64,000 nucleotides of DNA, taken from Microbacterium esteraromaticum. Its GTDB lineage: Bacteria > Actinomycetota > Actinomycetes > Actinomycetales > Microbacteriaceae. How positions within the stretch are numbered: position 1 is the stretch's first letter; each line of letters begins with the position of its first letter. Made by a program: the position numbers and the translations under genes. The DNA lies in the NCBI RefSeq assembly GCF_017303215.1, contig NZ_JAEMWU010000001.1, forward strand, positions 496,001-560,000, read 5' to 3'. This document shows positions 42,233-51,425 of this stretch, one piece after another. Below the pieces are notes generated by a model. It was not told the DNA's origin. It did no database searches and was given only the letters and a program-made list of their open reading frames with translations.

Positions 42233-44554
42233 TCAGGCGTCGGTGGCGATCGTCGGCCCGAAGACGGCCGGCAGCGTGCCGCGCGAGGTCTCGCGCAGCT
42301 CGTCGACCGAGACGGTGAAGACGTCCTGCACCTCGAGTGCCGGCTCGGTGTCGGTGACACCGATGCGCAGCACCGGGTAGCCGCGTCCCTCGCACAGGCC
42401 GCGGAACTTCACGTCGTCCTCGCGGGGAACGGTGACGATGACACGACCGGTCGACTCCGAGAAGAGCGCGGATGCTGCATCCACGCCGTCCCGCTCGATC
42501 AGCTCGGTCAGCCACACCCGGGCTCCGACGCCGAAGCGCATCACGCCCTCGGCGAGAGCCTGACCCAGGCCGCCTTCCGACAGGTCGTGCGCCGACGAGA
42601 TCAGCCACTCCTCGCGCGCAGCTCCGAGGAGCCCTGCCAGACGACGCTCGCCGGCCAGATCGACCTTGGGCGGCAGGCCACCCAGGTGGTCGTGCACGGT
42701 GTCGGCCCATGCCGAACCCGACAGTTCGGTCGAGGTGACACCGAGCAGGTAGATGTTCTCACCGGCGTCCTGCCAGCCCGACGGGATGCGACGCGAGACG
42801 TCGTCGATGATGCCCATCACACCGACCAGAGGCGTCGGGTGGATCGGCACATCACCGGTCTGGTTGTAGAACGAGACGTTGCCGCCGGTCACCGGGGTGC
42901 CCAGTTCGTAGCATCCGTCCGCCAAGCCGTCGACGGTCTGGCCGAACTGCCACATGACCTCGGGGTTCTCGGGGCTGCCGAAGTTGAGGCAGTCGGTGAT
43001 GGCCGTCGGCGTCGCGCCGGTGACGGCGACGTTGCGGTACGCCTCGGCCAGGGCCAGCTGCGCACCCGCGTACGGGTCGAGCTGGCAATAGCGGCCGTTG
43101 GCGTCGGTCGAGATCGCGAAGCCCAGGCCCGACTCCTCGTCGACGCGGATCATGCCGGCGTCGTCGGGGAAGGCGAGGGCCGTGTTGCCGCCCACGTAGT
43201 AGTCGTACTGGTTGGTGATCCAGCTGGTGTCAGCCAGGTTCGGCGAGCCGAGCATCGCCAGGAACTGCGCCCGCAGCACCTCGGGCTCGTTCGAACGGGG
43301 CAGGTCTTCGGCAGCATCCGCCTGCAACGCGTCGATCCACGTCGGGTACGCGACCGGACGGTCGTAGACCGGGCCGTCGACGGCGACCGTCGACGGGTCG
43401 ACGTCGACGATGCGCTCACCCTGCCAGTCGATGACGAGGCGACCGTCTCCGGTGACCTCACCGAGAACGCTGGTCTCGACGTCCCACTTGTTGACGACGG
43501 CGAGGAACGCGTCGAGCTTCTCGGGGGCGACGATGGCCATCATGCGCTCCTGCGACTCCGACATGAGGATCTCCTCAGCGGTCAGGGTGGGGTCGCGCAG
43601 CAGCACGTTGTCGAGCGAGACGTGCATGCCCGAGTTGCCGTTGGCGGCGAGCTCGCTCGTAGCGCACGAGATGCCTGCGGCGCCGAGGTCCTGGATGGCC
43701 TCGACGAGCTCGTCGCGGTACAGCTCCAGGCAGCACTCGATGAGCACCTTCTCGGCGAACGGGTCGCCGACCTGCACAGCGGGACGCTTGGTGGGGCCGC
43801 CGTCGTCGAACGAGTCGGATGCCAGGATGCTGGCGCCGCCGATGCCGTCGCCACCCGTGCGAGCACCGAACAGCACGACCTTGTTGCCGACGCCGGTGGC
43901 GTTGGCGAGCTTGAGGTCCTCGTGGCGCAGCACACCCACGGCGAGGGCGTTGACGAGCGGGTTGGCCTGGTAGACGCCGTCGAAGACGGTCTCGCCGCCG
44001 ATGTTGGGCAGGCCCAGGCAGTTGCCGTAGAAGCTGATGCCGCTGGTGACGCCGTGCACCACGCGCGGGGTGTCGGGGTGGTCGATGGCACCGAAGCGCA
44101 GGGCATCCATGACCGCGACGGGGCGAGCGCCCATCGAGATGATGTCGCGGACGATGCCGCCGACGCCGGTCGCCGCGCCCTGGAACGGCTCGATGAAGCT
44201 CGGGTGGTTGTGCGACTCGGCCTTGAACGTCACGGCCCAGCCCTCGCCCACGTCGACGACACCGGCGTTCTGGCCCATGCCGACCATCAGGCGCTCGCGC
44301 ATCTCGTCGGACACCTTCTCGCCGAAGCGGCGCAGGTACTTCTTGGACGACTTGTACGAGCAGTGCTCCGACCACATCACCGAGTACATCGCCAGCTCGC
44401 CCGAGGTGGGGCGGCGGCCCAGGATCTCCCTGATACGCGCGTACTCGTCGTCCTTGAGGCCGAGCGCGCCGTAGGGCTGCTCCTTCTCAGGCGTCGCGGC
44501 AGCGTTCGCGACAGAGTCGGGAACGTGAGTGGTGGTGGTGTTCGGGGTGGTCAC
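42233..44554 (-). CDS. purL: Phosphoribosylformylglycinamidine synthase subunit PurL
   Basis: 773 residues, the normal length of the small-type PurL that works with PurQ and PurS. It converts FGAR, ATP and glutamine-derived ammonia to FGAM in de novo purine synthesis. The PurL hallmarks [15 protein letters not shown] and [13 protein letters not shown] sequence are present near the N-terminus, and [14 protein letters not shown] near the C-terminus. GTG 44554 starts just before a Thr/Pro-rich leader of ~20 residues. The long open frame on the opposite strand is a GC-bias artefact. Confidence 0.96.
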   Translation of the reverse strand: MTTPNTTTTHVPDSVANAAATPEKEQPYGALGLKDDEYARIREILGRRPTSGELAMYSVMWSEHCSYKSSKKYLRRFGEKVSDEMRERLMVGMGQNAGVVDVGEGWAVTFKAESHNHPSFIEPFQGAATGVGGIVRDIISMGARPVAVMDALRFGAIDHPDTPRVVHGVTSGISFYGNCLGLPNIGGETVFDGVYQANPLVNALAVGVLRHEDLKLANATGVGNKVVLFGARTGGDGIGGASILASDSFDDGGPTKRPAVQVGDPFAEKVLIECCLELYRDELVEAIQDLGAAGISCATSELAANGNSGMHVSLDNVLLRDPTLTAEEILMSESQERMMAIVAPEKLDAFLAVVNKWDVETSVLGEVTGDGRLVIDWQGERIVDVDPSTVAVDGPVYDRPVAYPTWIDALQADAAEDLPRSNEPEVLRAQFLAMLGSPNLADTSWITNQYDYYVGGNTALAFPDDAGMIRVDEESGLGFAISTDANGRYCQLDPYAGAQLALAEAYRNVAVTGATPTAITDCLNFGSPENPEVMWQFGQTVDGLADGCYELGTPVTGGNVSFYNQTGDVPIHPTPLVGVMGIIDDVSRRIPSGWQDAGENIYLLGVTSTELSGSAWADTVHDHLGGLPPKVDLAGERRLAGLLGAAREEWLISSAHDLSEGGLGQALAEGVMRFGVGARVWLTELIERDGVDAASALFSESTGRVIVTVPREDDVKFRGLCEGRGYPVLRIGVTDTEPALEVQDVFTVSVDELRETSRGTLPAVFGPTIATDA

Positions 44555-44668
44555 GCGGGCTCCAAGCGAAGAGGGAGGCGGGGCAGGATCAGTCTACTGG
44601 GGGCGCGCCCCGCCCGCCTTGCGGCCCTTGCTGTGTGCCCTTCCGCCCCTTGCTGCGTGCCCTTCCGC

Positions 44669-44735
44669 TGAGAAACCACTTCCCGTACGAAAAACCACCT
44701 GCCACGTGGTGTCTCACACGGGAAGTGGTTTCTCA
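44669..44735. repeat. 67-bp palindromic element, copy B
   Basis: The outer arms are perfect over 18 bp (TGAGAAACCACTTCCCGT / ACGGGAAGTGGTTTCTCA) and enclose inner units AAAAACCACC and CACGTGGTGTCT. Same length and unit order as copies A, C and D. It lies between the divergent purL and PLDc_N genes, so it is not simply a terminator. Confidence 0.92.
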
Positions 44736-44800
44736 ACGGGTGAGACGGCGGGCGAGGGGGACGGCAGGCGAGTAGGCGGGCGAGGGGAGGGCGGGGGCGG

Positions 44801-44806
44801 TAGCGT
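44801..44806 (+). promoter_or_regulatory. Putative -10 element, leaderless start
   Basis: TAGCGT ends six bases before the ATG at 44813. The intervening CGGAGC places the transcription start at or next to the start codon. Confidence 0.45.
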
Positions 44807-44812
44807 CGGAGC

Positions 44813-45046
44813 ATGACGTCCAGCAACCCGTTGATTCCGGCCGGCTATGACATCGTGTGGACGGCGCTGGCGATAGCGGTCGTCGTGCTGGCGGTCGTGG
44901 CATTGGTCTCGCTCGCCCGTTCGGCGAAGAGGCTCAGCGCACCGCAGGCTTTGATCTGGGTGCTGATCGTGCTGCTCGTGCCGGTGCTCGGCCCGATCGC
45001 CTGGCTTGCCGTAGGTCGTCGTAGCACGCGGCCCGTGCGCCGCTGA
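44813..45046 (+). CDS. Small two-TM protein with PLDc_N (phospholipase D nuclease N-terminal) domain
   Basis: 77 residues with two hydrophobic segments (about 13-35 and 45-67). ALIWVLIVLLVPVLGPIAWLAVG is shared with the PLDc_N domain, found alone in many actinobacterial membrane proteins of unknown role. The gene appears to be leaderless. Its TGA stop (45044-45046) is formed by the first three bases of palindromic element copy C, so the present C-terminus (RRSTRPVRR) may have been set by the insertion. Confidence 0.8.
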   Translation: MTSSNPLIPAGYDIVWTALAIAVVVLAVVALVSLARSAKRLSAPQALIWVLIVLLVPVLGPIAWLAVGRRSTRPVRR

Positions 45047-45110
45047 GAAACCACTTCCCGCACGAAAAACCACCTCCCACGTGGTTTCTCACACGGGAGG
45101 TGGTTTCTCA
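45044..45110. repeat. 67-bp palindromic element, copy C
   Basis: TGAGAAACCACTTCCCG is paired with CGGGAGGTGGTTTCTCA (one G-T change), with inner units AAAAACCACC and ACGTGGTTTCTC. It starts exactly at the stop codon of the PLDc_N gene and lies between convergent genes, 38 bases before the mtnK stop. Here it could also act as a bidirectional terminator. Confidence 0.92.
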
Positions 45111-45148
45111 GCGGATGGGTACGCGGCGGGCGAGCGCAGCGCGCCGCG

Positions 45149-46369
45149 TCAGGGCAGCAGGTGGGTGCGGAGCGTGGTGCGGATGCCCGAGATCGACGTG
45201 ATGTCGGTCCACTCGGCGGCCAGTGCACGGGCGGCCACGAGCACCGAGCGGGCCGCGGGTGCGCGCAGCGCAGGCTCCAGCGTCTCGATGTCGGCGACCT
45301 TCGCGGCCCCGACGATGCGCCGTGCCATCTTGGCCGCGGCGAACAATGCCGATTCCCGCAGGATCTCGGCCACCCGGCGCCGCGCGAACGCGTCATCGAA
45401 GAGCTTCGTCTCGTGCCAGGTCGCCGCAGCGGCGAGATAGGCCTCTTCGAAGCCCGTCCAGGTCTGCTCGATCAGCGACAGCGCCCATGCGGCGCGTTCG
45501 TCATCGCCCTGGGCGCGGGCGCGGGCAGCGGCGAAGGCGTAGTTCGCGAACAGTGCACCGATGTCGAAGGCGACGGGGCCGTAGAACGCGAACTCCGAGT
45601 CGAACACCTTCACCGATTCGGTGGCCTCACCGCGCCGGCCGCTGCCACGCACCATGACCGAGCCGGTGTGCAGGTCACCGTGGATCAGGGCCTCGGCGCG
45701 GGTCATGAATCGCCACTTCGCTTCGCTCATCGCCGTCGCGAATGTGGCATCCGCCGCGAGAGCGGCAGCATCCGCCTCATTCTCGGGGAGCACCGCGTTG
45801 CGACCGATGTCGAAAACCGGTTCGGTGAAGACGAGGTCCTCGGTGATGACGCACAGTTCGGCGTTCTGCGAACGTGCCGCGGTGTCGGCGACCTCTCCAC
45901 GGCTCTGTCCGAGCACCGAGGTGCCGACCGCGACGCCGGCGACGTAGCGTCCGAGCTCGATGGCGACGCCGTCGTGGCATTCGCCGTCGTTCAGCGCGCC
46001 GCGCCACACGCGGTGGTCCGACAGGTCTTCGAGCGCGAGGATGTACCGGTCGTGGTCGTACTTGACGACCTCGACCACCAGGTCGGGGCTGATGGCGTGG
46101 TGCGCCACCAGAGACTCGGCCTCGCGCCGAGCCCGATCGGGCGTCATGGGCCAGCCCTCGCCCGTCATCCGCACGTACGGCAGTGCCTGCTTCAGGATCA
46201 GCGAGCGACCCGCCGCGTCGCGCACATGGAAGACGAGGTTGAGGTTGCCGTCGCCGATCTCGCGGATCTCAGCCAGGGCGGAGCCGTCGATGCGCTGCTG
46301 AAGCTCGGGGTGAGCGGTGATGTACTCGCCGATGTTCGCCTCGGTGAGGAATTCGTACTCGTGGGACAT
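45149..46369 (-). CDS. mtnK: S-methyl-5-thioribose kinase
   Basis: 406 residues, the standard MtnK length. It phosphorylates methylthioribose (or 5-deoxyribose) at C1 with ATP. Motifs: EIGDGNLNLVFHV (nucleotide loop), LILKQALPYVR with the conserved Lys, ALIHGDLHTGSVM as the Brenner-type catalytic loop, and VFDSEFAFYGP with the metal-binding Asp. AAGGAA lies upstream of the ATG. It is the last gene of the minus-strand importer/mtnA operon and supplies the substrate for MtnA. Confidence 0.95.
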   Translation of the reverse strand: MSHEYEFLTEANIGEYITAHPELQQRIDGSALAEIREIGDGNLNLVFHVRDAAGRSLILKQALPYVRMTGEGWPMTPDRARREAESLVAHHAISPDLVVEVVKYDHDRYILALEDLSDHRVWRGALNDGECHDGVAIELGRYVAGVAVGTSVLGQSRGEVADTAARSQNAELCVITEDLVFTEPVFDIGRNAVLPENEADAAALAADATFATAMSEAKWRFMTRAEALIHGDLHTGSVMVRGSGRRGEATESVKVFDSEFAFYGPVAFDIGALFANYAFAAARARAQGDDERAAWALSLIEQTWTGFEEAYLAAAATWHETKLFDDAFARRRVAEILRESALFAAAKMARRIVGAAKVADIETLEPALRAPAARSVLVAARALAAEWTDITSISGIRTTLRTHLLP

Positions 46370-46415
46370 TCGTCCGTTCCTTCGTTGGGGGACTGATGGT
46401 GGGGTCGGCCGCGGG

Positions 46416-47462
46416 CTATGTCGCCGGCGAGTACCGCGACTTGCGGCGCGACAGGGTGAACGAGAACAGCAGCGCCACGATCAGCACGAGACCCTTCGCC
46501 GTGTCCTGGAAGTAGTACTGGAATCCGGCCATCGTCATACCGGTCAGCACGATCGCGATGAGCACGGCGCCGAGCAGGGTGCCCCAGGCGTTCGGCTTGC
46601 CCATGCCGAGCACCGAGGTGCCGACCAGGGCGACCGCGACGGCTTCGAGCAGGCTCGACGAACCGGCGTTCACATCGCCCTGTCCGATGCGCGAGACCAG
46701 GATGATGCCGGCGACCGACGCGAACAGTGCCGAGATGACGTACGCGCTGCCGCGGTACATGCCCACGCGGATGCCCGAGAGGCGAGCAGCCTCAGGGTTC
46801 GCGCCGACCGCGTAGAGCACACGGCCCCAGGTGGTGCGGGTGAGCACGAACCAGGATGCGACGACCAGCACGAGCATGATGACGACGGGGATCGGCACCG
46901 GGCCGATGGTGCCGCGGTCGATCAGCAGGAAGGTCGGGTCGAACTTGCCGGGAGCGGTCGAGCCGTTGGGCAGGATCATTCCGGATGACACCGACTGGCC
47001 GGCGACGGGGATGAGCTTCACACCCTGGATCACGAACATCACGCCCAGCGTCGCGAGCAGGTCGGGGATCTTGCACACCACGATCAGGAAGGCGTTGAGC
47101 ACGCCGACCAGCAGACCGGCGATCAGCGCGACGCTCACGGCGGTGACGCCGGTGAGGTTGTAGAACACCATCGTGACGGCGACGAGCTGCACGGCCAGTC
47201 CGGCGACCGAGCCGATCGACAGGTCGAGGCCGCCGACGATCATGCTGAACATGACGCCGAGCCCGAGGATCGCGGTGACCGAGGCGAACTTCAGCATCGA
47301 GAACAGCGATTCCGACGTCGCGAATGCGGGCTGGGTGAAAGCGAAGAAGACGAACGCGATGACCGTCACGGCGATGAAGCCGTACTTCACCACGCTGTCG
47401 CGGACGACGTCGCCCAGATGGGTCTCGCGCTGCTGTGCGCGAAGGGTCGTGGTGTCGGCCAT
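46416..47462 (-). CDS. Sugar ABC transporter permease (RbsC type)
   Basis: 348 residues, about nine TM segments, BPD_transp_2 fold. The family pattern IVGGLDLSIGSVAGLAVQL and DLLATLGVMFVIQGV is present, with GRVLYAVGANPEAARLSGI as the ATPase-contact region. It lies two bases from the ATPase gene and 46 from mtnK. In this context it most likely imports methylthioribose, 5-deoxyribose or a related nucleoside-derived sugar and not ribose, as there is no rbsK or rbsD here. Confidence 0.9.
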   Translation of the reverse strand: MADTTTLRAQQRETHLGDVVRDSVVKYGFIAVTVIAFVFFAFTQPAFATSESLFSMLKFASVTAILGLGVMFSMIVGGLDLSIGSVAGLAVQLVAVTMVFYNLTGVTAVSVALIAGLLVGVLNAFLIVVCKIPDLLATLGVMFVIQGVKLIPVAGQSVSSGMILPNGSTAPGKFDPTFLLIDRGTIGPVPIPVVIMLVLVVASWFVLTRTTWGRVLYAVGANPEAARLSGIRVGMYRGSAYVISALFASVAGIILVSRIGQGDVNAGSSSLLEAVAVALVGTSVLGMGKPNAWGTLLGAVLIAIVLTGMTMAGFQYYFQDTAKGLVLIVALLFSFTLSRRKSRYSPAT

Positions 47463-47463
47463 G

Positions 47464-48993
47464 TCAGGCCACCTCCGTCATGCTCTGGACGATCTCATCG
47501 TCGGAAACTGTGTCGATACGGGCGTCGAGGGTGATGCGTCCCTCGACGAGGACGAGGACGCGGTCGGCGATCTCACGCAGCTCGTCGACATCGCTGCACA
47601 GCATCACCACGCAGCTGCCGTCGGCCGCCTGCTCGCGTGCGCGCTTGGCGATCTCGCGCCTGGCGCCGATGTCGACGCCGCGGAACGGCTCATCGAGCAG
47701 CAGCACCTCGGGCGGGGTCTGCATCCAGCGCGCCACCATGACCTTCTGCTGGTTGCCGCCCGAGAGGGCGTCCACCGACTGCCCGGGGCCGGTCGAGACG
47801 ACCCCGAAGTCGGTGATCGCCTGTGCCGCCCGGGTCGTCTCGGAACCCTGCTGCAGCAGCGGGCCGCGGGCGAAGCGTGAGAGGAACGGGAGCGAGAAGG
47901 TGCGCGCGATCGACCAGCCGGGCAGCATGCCCTGGGCGGCGCGATCCTCGGGGACGAGGAAGACACCGCGCGCGATCGCGTCTTTCGGATGCCGGGGTGC
48001 GTAGGCCTTGCCGTCGAGCTTCATCGTGCCGGTGCCCGACGCCGTGGACTCGCCGAACACGTACTCGGCCAGCTCGGTCTTACCGGCGCCGATCAGTCCG
48101 ATCACGCCGGTGACCTCTCCGCTGCGCAGTGCCACCGACATCTCGGGCGCTTCGGGGAACACGCGCAGGCCGTCGATCTCGAGGGCGACCTGCTCACCGG
48201 TCAGGTGCACCAGCTGCTCGATGTCGCGTTCAGCGCCTTCGCCCAGCATGGAGGTGACGGCGGCGGCGAAGTCGAACGGGCGCTCCTGCGTCGCCGTGAT
48301 CCGGCCGTCGCGCAGCACCACGATGTCATCGGCGAGCTGGTCGATCTCGGCGAGCCGGTGCGAGACGTGCAGGATCGCGACGCCCCGGTCGCGCAGCGCG
48401 AGGATGGTTTCGAAGAGCCGCTCGGCCTCGGACTGCGACAGGGTCGAGGTCGGCTCGTCGAGGATGAGCACCTTGGGGTCGGTGACGAGAGCGCGCGCCA
48501 GCAGGAGCATCTGGCAGTCGGCGATGCCGAGTTCGAAGACGTCCTGGCGCAGGAACGCGTCGTCCCAGTCGAGTGAGAGCGCCGCGGCGACCTCGCGGGC
48601 ACGCGGCAGCAGCGACTTCGGCGACGAGATCGAAGGCGTCTCGCCGAGGGCGATCTGCTCGAAGACGAGGTTCTCGGCGACGCTGAGGCCGGGGATGATC
48701 GCGTCGTCGATCCGCTGGTGAACGGTGCGCACACCCAGCCGGGATGCGGACATCGGGTTCTCCAGCTGCACCGGGGCACCGTCGAGAAGGATGTCGCCGC
48801 CGGTGGGCTGGTGCACGCCCGACAGGGCCTTGATGAGCGTGGACTTCCCGGCGCCGTTCGCGCCAAGGAGTGCGGTGATGCGGCCGGGGCGAAGGGTGAG
48901 ATCCACGCCCTTCAGTACGGTGTTCGCACCGAAGGACTTGCGGATGTCGCGCAGCTCGAGAACGGGCGGGTGGGCGTCGCGCGGCGTGGTCAT
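47464..48993 (-). CDS. Sugar ABC transporter ATPase, two-domain (RbsA type)
   Basis: 509 residues with duplicated ABC domains. The first has Walker A GANGAGKST and LILDEPTSTLS with a degenerate signature. The second has a modified Walker A GLIGAGKTE, the signature LSGGNQQK and Walker B LLLDEPFRGVD. This asymmetry is typical of RbsA/XylG ATPases. It is coupled to the permease gene (1-base gap) and separated from the binding-protein gene by 82 bases containing a hairpin. Part of the putative methylthioribose importer. Confidence 0.92.
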   Translation of the reverse strand: MTTPRDAHPPVLELRDIRKSFGANTVLKGVDLTLRPGRITALLGANGAGKSTLIKALSGVHQPTGGDILLDGAPVQLENPMSASRLGVRTVHQRIDDAIIPGLSVAENLVFEQIALGETPSISSPKSLLPRAREVAAALSLDWDDAFLRQDVFELGIADCQMLLLARALVTDPKVLILDEPTSTLSQSEAERLFETILALRDRGVAILHVSHRLAEIDQLADDIVVLRDGRITATQERPFDFAAAVTSMLGEGAERDIEQLVHLTGEQVALEIDGLRVFPEAPEMSVALRSGEVTGVIGLIGAGKTELAEYVFGESTASGTGTMKLDGKAYAPRHPKDAIARGVFLVPEDRAAQGMLPGWSIARTFSLPFLSRFARGPLLQQGSETTRAAQAITDFGVVSTGPGQSVDALSGGNQQKVMVARWMQTPPEVLLLDEPFRGVDIGARREIAKRAREQAADGSCVVMLCSDVDELREIADRVLVLVEGRITLDARIDTVSDDEIVQSMTEVA

Positions 48994-49035
48994 GATGTGG
49001 GTGCTCCTCGCTGAGCGGGTGTGTGCGATGGGGGC

Positions 49036-49067
49036 GGTGGGACGGCGTCGGGGCGCCGTCCCACCGT
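49036..49067 (-). terminator. Intra-operon hairpin after the binding-protein gene
   Basis: Perfect 13-bp arms (CGGTGGGACGGCG and complement) with a 6-nt loop lie eight bases beyond the stop of the binding-protein gene and before the ATPase gene of the same operon. It mirrors the hairpin at 16643-16678 and may raise the relative level of the binding protein. Confidence 0.65.
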
Positions 49068-49075
49068 GGGATGCG

Positions 49076-50188
49076 TCAGAAGCTGACGACCGACATCCAG
49101 TCTGCGGTCGACACCTGCGACAGGTTCAACTCAGAGACGGCGGCGCGCAGGTCTTCCATGTTCTTGATGTCGTCCTCGCGCAACATCTCCTGCGTGACGA
49201 GCACCGGCGGGAACTCGACGAGCTCGGCATCGAGCTCACCGGCCATCGACAGCGCGAGCGTGCGCAGCACGGCGGCGCCGATCGCGTTGGGGTCGGTCGC
49301 GCCGGTGGCGACCCAGCGGCTGCCTTCCGCGCGCATGAGCTCGATGTCGGCGTTCGAGATGTCGGCGCCGTAGACGAGCACGTCGTCGCTACCGCTGACC
49401 TGGTCGAGGCCGGTCAGCGTGCCCTTGGTGAACTCGTCGTAGGGTGCGTAGATCGCGGTGACCGACGGGTTGGCCTGCATTGCGGCGGCGACCATCGGGG
49501 CGCTGTCGCTGGCGGACGAGCTGGTGAACGAGCCGGTCTTGAACAGCTGGTCCCAGCCGTTGTCGGCGACGAACTGGCGCCAGACGGCGTCACGGCGGTC
49601 GAGCGGCGCGATGCCCTCGACGTTGACGTAGCCGACGGCAGCGCCTTCGCCGACGTCTTCGAGCATGCGGTCGAGCACGAGCTGGGCCATGATCTCGTCG
49701 GACTGCTGGGTCTGGATCACGCCGTCGGCGCACTCGGACACGTTGACGTCGTAGGCGATGACCGCGATGCCCTTGCTGATGGCGTCGTTGACGCCGGGGC
49801 ACAGCGTGTCCGGGAAACCGTGGCGCACGATGATCGCATCCACGCCCGACGAGATCGCCTGCTCGAGCTGAGTGGCCTGGGTGGCGTTGTCGCCCTGCGC
49901 GTCATAGGCCGAAAGCTCGAAGCCGAGGGCTTCGGCCTGCTGGCGCGTGCCGTTGAGGTACTGCTGGAAGTAGTCGCCCTGGCCGGACTGCTGAACGATG
50001 GCGACCTTGGCGCCGACCAGCTCTGCGGGCATCTCGCTGCTCGCCTCGCTGACAGCACCGGAGTCGGCGGACTCCTGTGTGGCCGGCGCGCCCTGGCTGC
50101 AGGCGGTGAGTGCCAGTACGGCGGTCAGTCCGACCGTTCCGGTCGCGGCGAGCCTGCGCCGCAGACTCCGGGATGACATGCGCTTCAT
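49076..50188 (-). CDS. Sugar ABC transporter substrate-binding lipoprotein (RbsB-like, PBP1 fold)
   Basis: 370 residues. The signal peptide ends in LALTAC (Cys30). The mature domain has the RbsB/LacI-like pattern: VAIVQQSGQGDYFQQYLNG, ISSGVDAIIVRHGFPDTL, IAVIAYDVNVSE and VTAIYAPYDEFTKG. AAAGGAA lies before ATG 50188. The gene follows mtnA by 37 bases. The fold binds pentoses or their analogues; the surrounding mtnK and mtnA point to methylthioribose or 5-deoxyribose. Confidence 0.9.
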   Translation of the reverse strand: MKRMSSRSLRRRLAATGTVGLTAVLALTACSQGAPATQESADSGAVSEASSEMPAELVGAKVAIVQQSGQGDYFQQYLNGTRQQAEALGFELSAYDAQGDNATQATQLEQAISSGVDAIIVRHGFPDTLCPGVNDAISKGIAVIAYDVNVSECADGVIQTQQSDEIMAQLVLDRMLEDVGEGAAVGYVNVEGIAPLDRRDAVWRQFVADNGWDQLFKTGSFTSSSASDSAPMVAAAMQANPSVTAIYAPYDEFTKGTLTGLDQVSGSDDVLVYGADISNADIELMRAEGSRWVATGATDPNAIGAAVLRTLALSMAGELDAELVEFPPVLVTQEMLREDDIKNMEDLRAAVSELNLSQVSTADWMSVVSF

Positions 50189-50224
50189 TGCGATTCCTTT
50201 CTTGGATGCTTCGGCTGATCGCGT

Positions 50225-51247
50225 TCAGGCGAAAGCGGGTTGGGTGACCGTCGGCTCGACCACGCCGTGCTCGGTGACGATGCCGCTGATCAGGTCGTAC
50301 GGGGTGACGTCGAAGGCCGGGTTGAATCCGCGCACGCCCGGAGCCGACATCGTGGTGCCGCCGAAGGCGAGCACCTCGTTCTCGTCACGCTCCTCGATCT
50401 CGATGAGGTCGCCCGAGGCCAGGGTGGCATCGACGGTCGACATCGGTGCCGCCACCAGGAAGGGGATGCCGGCGCGGTGCGCCGCCAGCGCCACCGAGAC
50501 CGAGCCGATCTTGTTGGCGGTGTCGCCGTTGGCGGCGATGCGGTCTGCGCCGATCACGGCGAAGTCGACCAGTCCGCGCAGGATGGTGCTGCTGGCGGCG
50601 CCGTCGACCTCGACGACGTGGGGGATGCCGTCCTTCGCGAGCTCCCAGCTCGTGAGCCGGGTGCCCTGCAGCAGCGGACGCGTCTCGTCGACGTAGACGA
50701 GTTCGAGCGCGCCGCGCTCGTGCAGTTCCTTGAGTACGCCGTATGCGGTGCCCCATGCCGTCGTCGCCAGAGCGCCGGTGTTGCAGTGGGTGAGCGCACG
50801 CAGCGGACGCTTGCCGATGCGCTCGAGCAGCCAGTCCGCGCCGAGCCGCGAGAGTTCGCGGTTCGCGGCCTCGTCCTCTTCGGCGATGCGGTGTGCCTCA
50901 GCGAGAGCCTGTCCCGAGCCGGTGCGGCGCACGGCGTCCACGCGGCGGGCGCCCCATTCGAGGTTCACGGCCGTCGGACGAGCCAGGGCCACCCGCTCGA
51001 TCTCTGCGTCGAGTCGATCGGCGCTCCATCCTTCTGCGCCGCCCTGGCGCTCGGCGAGGGCGACACCGTAGCCGCCGGCCGCGCCGAGTGCGGGAGCTCC
51101 ACGAACAGCGAGACGCGCGATCGCGTCGACGAGCTGATCGACGGTGCGCAGGTCGAGGTAGGACTCAACGGTCGGGAGCACGGTCTGGTCGATGATCCGC
51201 ACGGCCGGGCCGTCGGCATCCTCAATCCATTCGATCGCTTTAACCAC
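50225..51247 (-). CDS. mtnA: S-methyl-5-thioribose-1-phosphate isomerase
   Basis: 340 residues, usual MtnA length. It isomerises methylthioribose-1-phosphate to methylthioribulose-1-phosphate. Signature segments: LAVRGAPALGAAGGYGVAL, THCNTGALATTAWGTAYG with the catalytic Cys, and GADRIAANGDTANKIGS with the catalytic Asp. It is the first gene of the minus-strand operon, directly behind a TTGACA promoter that contains a regulator palindrome. The aldolase that uses its product is encoded on the opposite strand. Confidence 0.95.
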   Translation of the reverse strand: MVKAIEWIEDADGPAVRIIDQTVLPTVESYLDLRTVDQLVDAIARLAVRGAPALGAAGGYGVALAERQGGAEGWSADRLDAEIERVALARPTAVNLEWGARRVDAVRRTGSGQALAEAHRIAEEDEAANRELSRLGADWLLERIGKRPLRALTHCNTGALATTAWGTAYGVLKELHERGALELVYVDETRPLLQGTRLTSWELAKDGIPHVVEVDGAASSTILRGLVDFAVIGADRIAANGDTANKIGSVSVALAAHRAGIPFLVAAPMSTVDATLASGDLIEIEERDENEVLAFGGTTMSAPGVRGFNPAFDVTPYDLISGIVTEHGVVEPTVTQPAFA

Positions 51248-51291
51248 CGTGTCTCTCCTTTCGCGTACTCCGTCGTCGGGGTACAGCCGGG

Positions 51292-51321
51292 ACGCTAGCA
51301 GTTGTCAGACAACCATGTCAA
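51292..51321 (-). promoter_or_regulatory. mtnA operon promoter with embedded GntR operator
   Basis: On the minus strand TTGACA (51321-51316) and TAGCGT (51297-51292) are spaced by 18 bp. The palindrome GTTGTC-A-GACAAC (51301-51313) fills the spacer between them. The identical 13-mer occurs at the aldolase promoter (52171). Binding there would exclude RNA polymerase. Confidence 0.8.
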
Positions 51322-51425
51322 CAAGAGCAAACAACTGGGCGATCTGACATGATGTCTCTACGACCCGTGGCCGCACTGGAGCGGCCGGGTCGACAACGGC
51401 AGACCGAGCGATGGAGGGGTTCGCG

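Larger units (their letters stand above)
44555..44812. other. Gap between divergent purL and PLDc_N genes: tandem repeats, palindromic element, G-rich tract
   Basis: This 258-base region holds a ~22-bp direct duplication (unit near CCCTTGCTGYGTGCCCTTCC, about 44625-44667), then a 67-bp palindromic element, then a G-rich stretch with GGCGGGCGAG-like repeats (44740-44795). The promoter of the small gene (TAGCGT, 44801-44806) follows. No purine riboswitch is visible on the purL side. Confidence 0.6.

Noticed and set aside
44555..44668. Purine riboswitch before purL
   Set aside because: The upstream region is tandem repeats and GC-rich sequence with none of the conserved loop bases of purine aptamers.
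42188..44671. Very long open frame opposite purL (827 codons)
   Set aside because: Low-complexity Arg/Val/Asp-rich product with no motif, exactly antisense to a textbook purL. It is a GC-bias artefact. The same applies to long antisense frames at 2538-4106, 23512-26055 and 38051-39751.
46416..50188. Ribose transport operon (rbs)
   Set aside because: No rbsK or rbsD is in the operon; mtnA heads it and mtnK ends it. The ribokinase in the window belongs to the riboflavin cluster 10 kb away.
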